From assembly GCA_030704615.1 (NCBI GenBank), contig CM060731.1, positions 73,014,756-73,078,755 on the forward strand: a stretch of DNA of 64,000 bases, given 5' to 3'. Below the pieces are notes generated by a model. The model did no database searches. It was not told where the DNA came from and was given only the letters and a program-made list of their open reading frames with translations. The position numbers were made by a program, and so were the translations under genes. The stretch comes from Takakia lepidozioides (taxonomy: Eukaryota; Streptophyta; Takakiopsida; Takakiales; Takakiaceae). Below are positions 34,640 to 45,052 of the stretch, one piece after another; position 1 is the first letter of the stretch; every line of letters starts with the position of its first letter.

Positions 34640-35640
34640 GGCCCTCTAGGATGAATCTGGACCACACTCTATCCTTGCCCCTTCAGCTATCTATGCCCCT
34701 GCACAAATCATGCATTTATCCTTGCCTTGCTGCTAGTAGCTGACAATGACAACCTACATTTGTTCTAGGAAACACCCAACTCAGCTTATCACACTAGTTC
34801 CTATGCTCAATTGCGTCTGCTACTCTCTGAAATGTAGTAGGCATTCACCTTTTTGCCTCGGTTGTCCCATCATTGACTGGGGGCAGAAAAGTATTCATTC
34901 CACAACTTCTCCTCATGTCTGTTACTTGTTTTTTGATACTTTCCTGTTGTCAAATAGCAGTATCATGTCAAAGTCACTCCAAACTAGATTCACTCAACCA
35001 GTTAACTTGCATAATTCAACATGGAAATTTTGGACCGATTCTAATAAGAGGGAAAAACAGGGTGAAATGTGCTGAAGAAGATGCCTTCATTAACAATGTC
35101 TGATTTTATCAATTGTGCCGTTGCTGCCAGTTGACCATCTACCCATACAGGTTTCTTGTAGCTTCATAGTTAATCTGGAGCTTGAAGTCTTGCCCTCTTG
35201 GGTGAATCTGCACCCACACTCTATCCTTGCTCCTTCAACTATCCATGCCTCGCACGAATCATGCATACAACCTTGCCTTGTTGCTAGCAGTTGACGATGA
35301 CAGCCTAGACTTGTTCTAGGAAGCACCCAACTCAACTTATCACACTAGTTCCTACGCTCAATTGCATCTGCTACTCTCTATAATCCAACAAACATTCACC
35401 TTCTTGCCTCGATTGTCCCACCATTGACTGGGGTCAGAAAAATATTCATTCCACAACTTCTCCTCGTCTGTGTTACCTGTTTCTGATACTTTCCTGTTGT
35501 CACATTGGCAGAATCATGTCAAAGTCACTCCAAACTATCAAAGCTTCACTCAACCAGCTAACTTGCAGAATTCAGACATGAATAATTAGGGGCGATTCTG
35601 ATAAGAGGGGAAAACAAGGTGAAATTGAAGAAGGTGCCTT
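34640..35640. repeat. Direct duplication of about 445 bases, two copies
   Basis: 34655-35100 and about 35197-35640 share long matches (GGAAACACCCAACTCAGCTT, TTGTCCCATCATTGACTGGG, GTCAAAGTCACTCCAAACTA). A related stretch in inverted orientation lies at 42430-42720. No coding function seen. Confidence 0.7.
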
Positions 35641-35659
35641 CATTAGCAGTCATTACACT

Positions 35660-35863
35660 CTATCCTTCGCTCAGCCATATTGTTGAACACTCCCTGTCCA
35701 CAAGGGTATTGTTCAGAATGACATCTGCCACAATTCCAGCTTTGACGATGCAACCATGGACCTCTTTGCCCTTCCCCAGCAAGCTCGTACATGCACTACA
35801 AACGCAAACAACTGGTTGTGGCAAACTGGGAGCAATATGTGTTAGAAGAAACCACTTATACAA
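35660..35863 (-). pseudogene. PPR repeat fragment
   Basis: Reads VCVCSACTSLLGKGKEVHGC then IVKAGIVADVILNNTLVD, the inter-repeat pattern of land-plant PLS-class PPR proteins (RNA-binding factors of organelles). It is flanked by stops and no start is visible. Related to the pieces at 38.4-39.0 kb. Confidence 0.65.
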
Positions 35864-36089
35864 ATCTACAGCTTACAGGCTGTCTCTATCCTCAAAATTG
35901 GCACCACATCACCCGCTGCTATGACATATATTGCCCTAGACACACATTGCCCTAACTGCCATCCCCCAAGATGCTACCCCACCAGACTTCTCTCACTTGG
36001 GTCCTTGCAAGGCTGACTTCCAGCTTTGACTCTGTGCATGGGGCCTATCGGACAACATACACCAGCAAGCCCTCCCCCTATCCTACATC

Positions 36090-37640
36090 AACTCATCTCA
36101 GTCTTATCAACTGCACAACATATGATGGGAGTGAGTGCAACATGGGAAAGAGCCACAACACATGATGAGCTGTAGGGAAGAAGCAACATCGTGCAAGTAA
36201 AGCAAATGATGAAGCAGAAAGACGAGGCAACATGGGAGAAGGGAAAATGGGGTCCAAGGGTTGAGAAGGTCAACTAGTCAACAATGAGGAACTGGCTCTG
36301 GAGCACTATGTTGATGATTAAAGGGAGCAACAAATACATGTGGGGCATCGCAGCAAAGTGCATGCCAACGAGGGTCAGAATAGTGCAAGAAAGACTCCAC
36401 GGATGGTGGGCAGCCAAGGGAGATGCAGTGAGACAAGGCACTCATGACAAGGGAGCTGCCAAGACAAAACTGTTGATTAGGCTACAGAGAAATTCAAGCA
36501 TGGGAGCTGCTGTTAAAACATGAGGAGGAAGACATACGAGGTGAAGCATCAAGGGAACCAGTAGGAGATGAGGAAGATGGAGCACACTTTCTTGTCAAAG
36601 GTTGGCGGCGAAGAATGCAACCCAGCAATCAGAAAGTGAGGCACCCGAGGCTGGACTGCTGCAAAGAGGTACAAAGACAGGAGCTGAGAATGAGATGTTG
36701 CCTTTCGTTGAAGTTCCCCACACAAGGGCTGTTTGGCAAGCAAAACCCCAGGCAAGGATGAGAGGTGAATCTGGGATAAAACCAGCAGCTGGGAGTGAGG
36801 AAAGACACAAGGAAGGGCAGCAATACCTTGTCAAATCTGAGGGTGATGGCTGGAGAAAATTAAACAAGGACTGGAAGTATGGGAGCAGCAATCGCATGAA
36901 GAAAAATCTGCCTGAGAGGCTGAAGAGTGAAAGGGAGGAAGACAGGCACCTCGCTTATGAAAAGTGGAAGGGCAGGGTAGAAAACCTGATGCCTGAAATT
37001 GATGGGAGCTCGTAGGAGACTCTGCCAAGAAGACTCCAATCAGCTGTTGCCAACAATCGGACCAGTGAAAGATCGCCCTTGGCTGGCGCAACACCACAAA
37101 ATAAGTGCAGCCCTGATAGCATGGTGAGTGGGGCACCAACAGAGCCAGAAAATGAGGGAGAAGGAGGAGACTTCCCTGCCAAGAAAGTCAATGCGGGCCT
37201 GCAGTGGCATGCAAGGAAAGGGACACCGTAAGTGTTGCCAACAGATGTAAATCAGTGCTCATTCATTCGAAAGCACCACGGGAGATGAAGGAAAAGACAC
37301 CTGCAGGGACGTTGAAGCATAAAAGAGGAGAGCACTTCACTTGGGAAGAAAGTGAAGCATTGGAGAACGAGGCTGATGACTGGCAGTCTGAAAAGGAAAG
37401 GCGGTTGTGGGAAACCCTGCCAAGACCCAAGACAACCATATAGAGAGAATCAAGCAGGTGGGAACTGCCCTTCATTGGGGTGGTGCAAACAAGAGCAAGA
37501 CCAGAAGCTGAACCACATGAGAAGATAGTGTGTCATCACAGATGGAGACCCTGGAAAATGCTCTGCCCAGGAGATGAAGGACATTAGGCAACTAGAAACG
37601 TGGGGGGCTGAATATGCTCTGCAGTCAACTTGGCTTGTTG
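36090..37640 (+). other. Purine-rich region with unclassified open frames
   Basis: Strand-biased AG-rich sequence; the longest plus frame (36602-37015) is very rich in Lys, Glu, Arg and Gly (SEREEDRHLAYEKWKGR). No domain recognised. Frames of similar composition follow to 37443, suggesting a non-coding or decayed repeat. Confidence 0.3.
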
Positions 37641-38400
37641 AATGCTTGCATAAGAGATGAGGGGTTGCTGTCAGTACACGGCATTGAGTTCATCAAATCC
37701 TACAACAGCCCACCATCGCTGCCCACTGCTTACAAACTGCCACAAAAACAGTTTCACAGGACTTACAGATGATTGGTGGAAGGCAAGGCCCCTCGCCATG
37801 GGCCAGATTAATTGTATGTTGCAGCCCATAACAACGACGGGAAGTCATCTAGGGCAGCAAACCCCATCTTGGCAGCGTCTTTTGTGTGAGAGAAGTCAAG
37901 CTGAACCTGCTCATCATATCGAGTGGGATGGACAAGATGTAAAGCTGCCAAGCCAACCACACTCATATTCGCACTCAAGCAACATAAGCTGGAACCATTT
38001 TCAGATTATGAGTACCCGTGTTTTAAGAATACTCCTGCGGTGAACGGGCAGAAAACTTCACAATGTGCAACAGATTAATGGACCAAGATGCGGAGCTGAA
38101 TTGGGTATCCAATTAGGCAATGCTGGTTTCAAAACCCCGTTCCATCCCTGCGTTTCGAAGATCTGGCTTGAATGGGCACACTCCGGCAGTGGAAGGCTCA
38201 CGGAGTAATGAGTTTTGGGCTGATATGCATGCTGACATGCCATGCCGGTGCAAAAGAACAACGTTCTGAGTGGCGATTGTGATCTCAAAATCTGCCCCTG
38301 CATTCAAGCTGATTTCTCTCTCGAGCAGAGCCACCTTGTGGATGTTCCAGCCAGTGTCCAAAAATAGCTCAAGTGCAAGACAACAACATCAGCAAGGCAT
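37641..38400. other. No gene recognised
   Basis: Mixed sequence between the purine-rich region and PPR debris; no domain, RNA or clear repeat. Confidence 0.3.
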
Positions 38401-39029
38401 GGTTAGCTAAGCAAGGTCATGGTGGAGAGGCATTTGAACTCTCTGAACGTAATGTGGTCGGACTTCACCCCCTCCCACATCAACTGCTCATAGGTCTCCA
38501 AAACCTGCAATCCCCGCCCCTGTTGTGCATGTCCTGCGATCATCACTTTCCACGACACCACATTTCGCTCAGCCATATTGTTGAACACTCCCTATCTAGA
38601 AGGGTATTCATGTTCAGAATGACATCTACCACAATTCCATCTTTGACGATGCAACCATGGACCTCTTTGCCCTTCTCCAACAGGCTCGCACATGCACTAC
38701 AAACACAAACAAACGTAATGTGCTCGGGCTTCACCCCCTAGACCCACATCATTTGCTCATAGGTCTCCAAAACCCGCAATCCCCGCCCATGTTGTGCATG
38801 TTCTGCGATCATCACGTTCCACCACACCATATTTCGCTCAGCCATATTGTTAAACACTCCTTGTCCACAAGGGAATGCTCCCACGTTTGGCATACATGTC
38901 GACGAGGTATTGTTACATCTGGTACAGTTCCAGCTTTGACAATGTCACGATGGACCTCTTTGCCCTTTACCAAGTCTCCAGGGCTGCCAGGTTTGCACAT
39001 GCATTGCAAACACAAATGAACGTGACCCG
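38401..39029 (-). pseudogene. PPR pseudogene, downstream part (left of CACTA insertion)
   Basis: Minus-strand pieces: VTFICVCNACANLAALE next to 39029, KGKEVHRDIVKAGTVPDV (about 38990-38940), KGKEVHGCIVKDGIVVDVIL (about 38690), MFNNMAERNVVSWKVMIAGH and GHAQQGRGLQVLETYEQLMW (about 38590-38500). These are PLS-class PPR motifs in shifting frames. Two near-identical blocks (38570-38720 and 38840-38960) suggest unequal exchange among PPR repeats. The remainder of this pseudogene is at 43966-44240 on the other side of a CACTA element. Confidence 0.75.
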
Positions 39030-39420
39030 CACTACAACAGATTGCGGCTTTTATGACTCCCATGGGTGCGCAGTCATGACAGATTTGTGGCAGAAATGCC
39101 ATTTGCAGTCGTAAAATGCTTTTGAAGTCATAATGCAGGTCTGGAGAAGGCGTATATGCGACTGCATGGCTTCGGACTCTGCGCAACACAGGTCAAACAT
39201 GTTTGACCACGAATATTGGCATGGCAGATATGACTACCAGTCACGGTCATGGCTACACTAGAATGACGTGTGCATATTGCAAGACAGACATATGACTTCA
39301 TGACTCTCACTCTAATGCATTATATATAATATATGAGTATTTATATCTTAAAAAAACGGAGACTCTTACCACTAGAATGAATTAAAAAAACCCAAAAAAA
39401 ACAAAGATTTAAAAAAAAAT

Positions 39421-39620
39421 CACATCGGCTGGTAAGTGCACAGTGTGTCGCCCTTGTGGTTTGGGGTTCAAACCCGCTGCCCTTATCCCGTGTGTGGGAT
39501 TGTTCGAGACGGTATGTCTTGACGTTGATCGTCCTGTAGGTCTTATGGCCCATAAATGAAGGCGGGTGAATTTTCCCCCTCCTCAAGGGCTTGTGGTTTC
39601 CTTTAAAAAAAAAAAAAAAA
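39421..39620 (+). mobile_element. tRNA-derived SINE
   Basis: Box-A-like GGCTGGTAAGTGC, box B GGTTCAAACCC about 35 bases later, a tRNA-unrelated body, and an A tail at 39605-39620. Length about 200 bases, usual for plant SINEs. Inserted within the CACTA element. Confidence 0.75.
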
Positions 39621-39954
39621 GAAAAAAAATCAAAAAGGGGCTTTTAGGGTTTACAAAAAGGTTAAAAAACTTAAAAAGTTGCCCATCACAGTAGCGTGAA
39701 CAGACTTAGAGCGAGCGGGAAGGAGAGAGAGAGAGGGTTGGGACTTAGAGCGAGCGAGCGGGAGAGAGGGCAAACATGCATGGGAGGCCCGCAGTTGGAT
39801 CAACCTTCGCATCTGGAGCAAGCAACCCTAGAAACGCTAGGGTATGTGTGCGAGGAGGTTTCGGCTGGGAGCCCGCCGTTCTTGGGAGAGTCAGCTTCGT
39901 CTTAGCAGGCCGTGTTTCAATCTCTACCCGCTCGGCCCTGATTTTACAGCACGG

Positions 39955-40790
39955 GGCAGATCCTTCACGATGGTGGGACAACCGCAATCGCAAGGTGTGG
40001 CTTTTTCTTAATGTACGATGTGAAGAAGTTTGTCCATCCTGCAAATGTGGGTTGGCTCTCCTGTTAGTACCATGATTTGGTATTCTTCCTGATGTTTACA
40101 AGGTTCTTGGGAGAGTTAGCTTGGTCTTAGTAGGCCGTGTTTCAATCTCTGCCCACTCAGCTGCACCGTGGTGGTTCTCACTGACCAATCCGACATTACC
40201 TAACTACAGACACAAGCAGCACACACTAGAGGTCATCTTGGGTTCATGTTCAGTCAAATCCTCCATGGGTCATGACACAAGGTCGAGGACAATGTGGTGA
40301 GGGCACCTTCTTCTTCGACCTATTTCAGCCTATTTTGCCCTCTCATCAGACTCGGCCCTGAATTTGAATCATGGAGCAGAGCTGGCATGAGTTTTTTTAA
40401 GATCCTTCACGAGGGTGCGACCGCAATCGCAAGGTGTGGTTTTTTTTTAATGTACGATGTGCAGAATTTTGTCCATCCTGCAAATGTGGGTTGTTGGCTC
40501 CTGTTAGTACCATGATTTGATATTCTTCCTGATGTTTACAAGGTTCTTGGGAGAGTCAGCTTGGTCTTAGCAGACCGTGTTTCAAAGTCTGCCTGCTCAG
40601 CTGCACCGTGGTGCAGGTTCTCATTGACCAATCCGACATTACCTGACTACAGACACAAGCATCACACACAAGGTCAAATCCTCCATGGGTCATGACACAA
40701 GGTCAAGGACAGTGTGGTGAGGGCACCTTCTTCTTCGACCTATTTCAGCATGTTTTGCCCTCTCATCAGACGCCCTGAGATGCATATTGA
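39955..40790. repeat. Tandem duplication of about 420 bases inside the CACTA element
   Basis: About 39955-40370 and 40390-40790 share GATCCTTCACGA, CATCCTGCAAATGTGGGTTG, GATGTTTACAAGGTTCTTGG and CACAAGGTCRAGGACARTGT. The same unit appears inverted at about 44195-44480 outside the element. Confidence 0.75.
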
Positions 40791-41561
40791 ATTTTGTAAG
40801 TTAGCTCATTGCTCGTTGATAAGTAGGGTTGGGGGTGTTTGCTGGAACAATTCTAGGCTGTCATTGTCAGCTGCTAGCAGGAAGGCAAGGATGTATGCAT
40901 AGATAGCTGAAGGATTTTGTGCAGAGGCATAGATAGCTGAAGGAGCAGGGATAGAGTGTGGGCCCAAATTCGTCCAAGAGGGCCGGATTTCAAGCTCCAT
41001 TATTTCAGTGTCATCCATTCAGCCAGGGATTTCCTGGTGACATTGCCAAGGCTTTACTCGCAACACGATGCTTGTAAAGCTTCCTTAGCTTGAATGCTGA
41101 TTATGCTTGAATTATTAGGTTTGTAAAGCCAGTTTTGAAATTTTCATGGTAATCAGCTCTCTTGAAAATCTGTAGGTTGCAAGCCATTTACAGCGGGCCG
41201 TGGGTGGACTGGAAGACAGCCATTGAAAGTCCTGGTGCAAGTTAATACCAGTGGAGAGCAGAATAAGCTTCATATGCCCTTTTGGTGCTAGTTATCTTCA
41301 TGTATGGTACTGTTGAACACCAACAATCTTTTGGTGAGATTCTGTCTTGGTGCACATGTCTGATAAAGAAAGACGGTAATGTTTGTTCTGAAACCTGAAG
41401 GCGTGAAATGATTCAACACAACAAGAGCATTACGCGTGTCACAGTACAAGCTGTAAGAAAGCAAAGATACATAGTTATACAGTCAAACAGACAACTATCA
41501 GTTTCTGTGGAATCTCTTGCCAATGGCAGGATGGGTTGGGAATAGCCAAGTCAGGAGGTGA

Positions 41562-42053
41562 ATGCCTGTCAAATTACCACATGTCCTTTTGAACACTGCC
41601 CCTGCCCTGGTGGACATGTACGCCAATTGTGGGTGCATTGAGGATGCAAAGGGAGTGTTCAACACTGTGGCTGAACGAGATGTGGTGTCGTGGAGTGCGA
41701 TGCTTGCTGGGTATGCACAGCTGGGGTGCTGGATGGAGGCTCCAACCTTTGAGAAAATGATGGGGGAAGGGGTGAAGGCCGCCGACATAACGTTTGTGTG
41801 CGTTTGCAGTGCGTTTGCAGCCCTGGAAAAGGGCAAAGAGATCCCTGGTGACATCATCAAATCTGCAATTGTACCAGATGTCATCCTGAACATGGCTCTG
41901 GTGGCCATGTATGCTAAATGTGGGAGCATTGAGGATGCCAAGGGAGTGTTCAACACTATGGCTGAACTAGATGTGGTGTCGTGGAATGCGATGCTTGAAG
42001 GGTGTGCAGAGCAGGAGCGCGGGATGGGGCTTTGGACACCTGAAAGCAAATGA
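41562..42053 (+). pseudogene. PPR gene fragment carried within the CACTA element
   Basis: Open for 163 codons with two PPR units: ALVDMYANCGCIEDAKGVFN, AERDVVSWSAMLAGYAQLG, ITFVCVCSAFAALEKGKEIP, ALVAMYAKCGSIEDAKGVFN, LDVVSWNAMLEGCAEQ. PPR proteins bind organellar RNA. It has no start context, target peptide or C-terminal E/DYW domain, so it is a fragment. It is on the opposite strand to the PPR pseudogene in which the element sits, and better preserved. Confidence 0.8.
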
Positions 42054-42099
42054 TGGAGAAAAGGGTGAAGGTACCTTCTTCAACATATTTCACCCTGTT

Positions 42100-43960
42100 T
42101 TCCCTGCTAGTGTTTGCTTTGACAATTCTAGGCTGTCATTGTCAGCTGCTAGCAGCAAGGCGAGGATGTATGCATGATTTGTGCAGAGGCATGGATAGCT
42201 GAAGGAGCAGGGATTTCGTGTGGGTCCAGATTCATCCAAGAAGGCCAGATTTCAAGCACAAGATTACCTGTGATTCCCTGTGGATCAATAGCTACAAGAA
42301 ACCTGCATGGGTAGATGGTCAACTGGGAGCAGCGGCACAAGTGATAAAATCAGGCACTGCTAATGAAGGCATCTTCTTCAACACATTTCACCCTGTTTTT
42401 CCCTCTTATCAGAATCGGCCCTAAATTTACATGTTCAATTCTGCAAGTTAGCTGGTTGAGTGAATCTAGTTTGGAGTGACTTTGACATGATACTGCCAAT
42501 GTGACAACAGGAAAGTGTCAAAAAATAGGTAACAGAGATGAGGAGAAGCTGTGGAATGAATACTTATCTGAGCCCAGTCACTGATGGGTCAACCGGGGCA
42601 GAAAGGTGAATGCCTGCTACATTTCAGAGAGTAGCAGACGCAATTCAGCATAGGAACTAGTGTGCTACGCTGAGTTGGGTGTTTCCTAGAACAAATGTAG
42701 GCTGTCATTGTCAGCTGCTAGCAGCAAGGCAAGGATGAATGCTTGATTTGTGCAGAGGCATGGATAGCTGAAGGAATAGAGATAGAGTGTGGGTGACGCA
42801 GGGTGCTGGGCAATGGGCAAGATGTCTTTGTATAAACGTGAGTGACCTTCCTATCATCCTGGGTTTCATTTTTAGTGCATGTTTCTTTGTGAAGTATCTG
42901 ACGACTTCGCCAATACACACCAACCTTTTTGCTTTGGTTTGTTTAGGACATGGGATAGAAGTTACCATAAACAACACTGGCATTGGTTTTTCATATATGG
43001 TATTAGATAATTCTCTTAATTGTTTCCGCCTTGGCAGGTTGCTCAGTGACCTTCCCTGGACGCTTTGGAGTATAGCGAGTGAATGTCTCACAATGCAATA
43101 TTGGTTGGTGCATCTTATGCAAGAACTTGGAAAACAAACAAATGTCCTTGCTGTAGTAATTCTTAAAGCCATGCAAGCCGTTTTTGATGGGTTGCAGATT
43201 GATGGAATACATGAGTAGTTAGAAGATTCTGGGTGAACACTTTTCAAAGTGTTATAGTTAGACAAAATAATTCACATGAGAACATGCGACTATTTAATGT
43301 ATTTTTAGATCGCAACAAAAATGATAATGATAAATAGATTGGTAAATAGAGATGGTATGCAATCTCTTGGTTTTGCTCAGCTTGTTGCAGTTATGTCTTG
43401 CTGCCTTGTTCTCTTTGTATTATATTATATTTCATTGTTGTAATAGACATGTACATGACTGCTATCATAGTCATAATAATGACTACATCTATTTTCACTC
43501 TCCAATAGTACTACACCACGTGGCAGAAATACAAATATGTAAAAAAATAGCAATACACCCAAAAAAAACACCCATCATGACACATGTCAATCTGTTGATG
43601 GACCACGTGTAAAAACTGCAACGCGCCACGTGTTGCAACCGGATTAGCACACCCGTAGTCATAGTTCGCAGTCATGGAGAGCTAAACACTCTACCACGTG
43701 TCATTTCCTGCATCGAGCACGTGCCACTCTTGCACAGCCGCTAACATGGACTACACTGTCCGTTCAGTCATTCAGTAAAGCCAGCGTGTATGACTATCCC
43801 CACAGCTGCTCTGGCGCCACGTGACAGTCAGCCTGGAGAGTCATATCTGCCATGTCACAACTGACTAGGTCTTTATGTCTGCAGAGTCAGGAAGTCGTAA
43901 ATGGCTTCCATGACTGCATTTGCAGTCATAACACAGAGACGTAAAAGCCGCAATTTGTTG
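42100..43960. other. Right part of the CACTA element, no clear gene
   Basis: A 143-codon plus frame at 42787-43218 shows no family. 43500-43900 holds the right subterminal CACGTG repeats. Confidence 0.5.
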
Positions 43961-43965
43961 TAGTG

Positions 43966-44240
43966 CCGGTCAGGCTGCACCTCTTCTCAACATTTGCTCA
44001 TATGTCTCCAATGCCCTCATCCCGCACACATGCTGGCCATATCTTGCGAGATTCAGCGTGTTCCTTGAGACAACATCTTGTTCAGCCATGTTATCAAACT
44101 CTCCCTTCGCAACTTCGTAGGTCTCCAAAGCCTCCATCCCACGTCCCTGCTGTGCATACCCTGCAAGCATCGCACTCCACGACACTACATCTCGGCAAAA
44201 CAGGCTGAAATAGCTCGAAGAAGAAGGTGCCCTCACCACA
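43966..44240 (-). pseudogene. PPR pseudogene, upstream part (right of CACTA insertion)
   Basis: Reads RDVVSWSAMLAGYAQQGRGM then EALETYE, NMAEQDVVSRNTLN and ALETYEQML, then one base out of frame VQPD at the insertion point. Removing the CACTA element and one CCG gives VQPDRVTF, the canonical PPR junction, continuous with 39029. Confidence 0.8.
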
Positions 44241-45033
44241 TTGTCCTCTACCTTGTGTCATGACCCATTGCGGATTAGACTGACCATGAACCCAAGAAGA
44301 CCTCTTGTGCGTGCTGCTTATATCTCTAGTCAGGTAATGTGGGATTGGTTCGTAAGAACCACCACGGTGCAGCTGAGCGGGCAGAGATTAAAATATGGGT
44401 TGCTAAGACCAAGCTGATTCTCCCAAGAACCTTGTGATCATCAGGAAGAATACCAAATCATGGTACAAAGGGGAGCCAAGAGCCCACATTTGCACATAAT
44501 GCGCCCTTGACGCCATAAACGCTTGCAACAACAGGACATGGGCCCCGATTTGGTCTTCGTCCTTCTCGCATCACTTGTTCGTCTCTCTCTCAAGCCTCCA
44601 TCCCTCTCCCAACACTTAGACAAATTCAGGCAAAGGACAAAGTTAGCTCTTCCACCCTTAGATCATTTTACATCCGACGATTAGAATAATCTCTACGAGC
44701 CACACAAGCCCTAAAATACATTAAAATATTCCACGTCATGAGCCATGTGGAGCACTTATAAAAATTCCATTTTTGAATAGGGTGTGCAATGAATGCCTAG
44801 TTGTTAAGAGTCGTTCTCTAGTGCTTAAAACCACTTGTAATTGCTGTTTTAAAAAAAAAACAATTTACGTAATTGAATTAAATCGCCGCGAATATTGTAC
44901 CGACTGCGGAGTCATTGATGCAACTTCTATCCGCCATTAGAAATGTGAATTTATCCGTTACGACTGTGCAGTAGTAACAAACATCTCAAAGTTGTTCCCT
45001 CAGTGGTTTTGGACATGTAGTCGATTCGGAAAA
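44241..45033. other. Spacer with inverted copy of the 40-kb repeat and CACTA E end-2 flank
   Basis: 44195-44480 is an inverted copy of the repeat at 40 kb. 44500-45033 has no gene; its last 200 bases resemble the subterminal sequence left of 33443 (CCYCAGTGGT near the end), as expected for the other end of element E. Confidence 0.5.
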
Positions 45034-45052
45034 GACACAAATGCTTCTAGTG
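45034..45052 (-). repeat. CACTA terminal inverted repeat (end 2 of element E)
   Basis: Minus strand CACTAGAAGCATTTGTGTC, one substitution from the end at 33443-33461. It is followed by CCG (45053-45055), one base different from the CTG at the other end, then RNase H sequence of the Ty3 element. Confidence 0.75.

Larger units (their letters stand above)
39030..43965. mobile_element. Complete CACTA element, 4.9 kb, with CCG target duplication
   Basis: Left end CACTACAACAGATTGCGGCT and right end (minus strand) CACTACAACAAATTGCGGCT match at 25 of the first 27 bases. CCG flanks both sides (39027-39029 and 43966-43968). Subterminal zones carry repeated CACGTG and GTCATATGACT-like words (39180-39310, 43500-43900). 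No transposase is recognised inside, so it is non-autonomous. It carries a SINE, an internal duplication and a PPR fragment. Confidence 0.9.

Noticed and set aside
42787-43218. 143-codon frame as a captured gene
   Set aside because: No recognisable motif in either strand; kept only as unclassified sequence.
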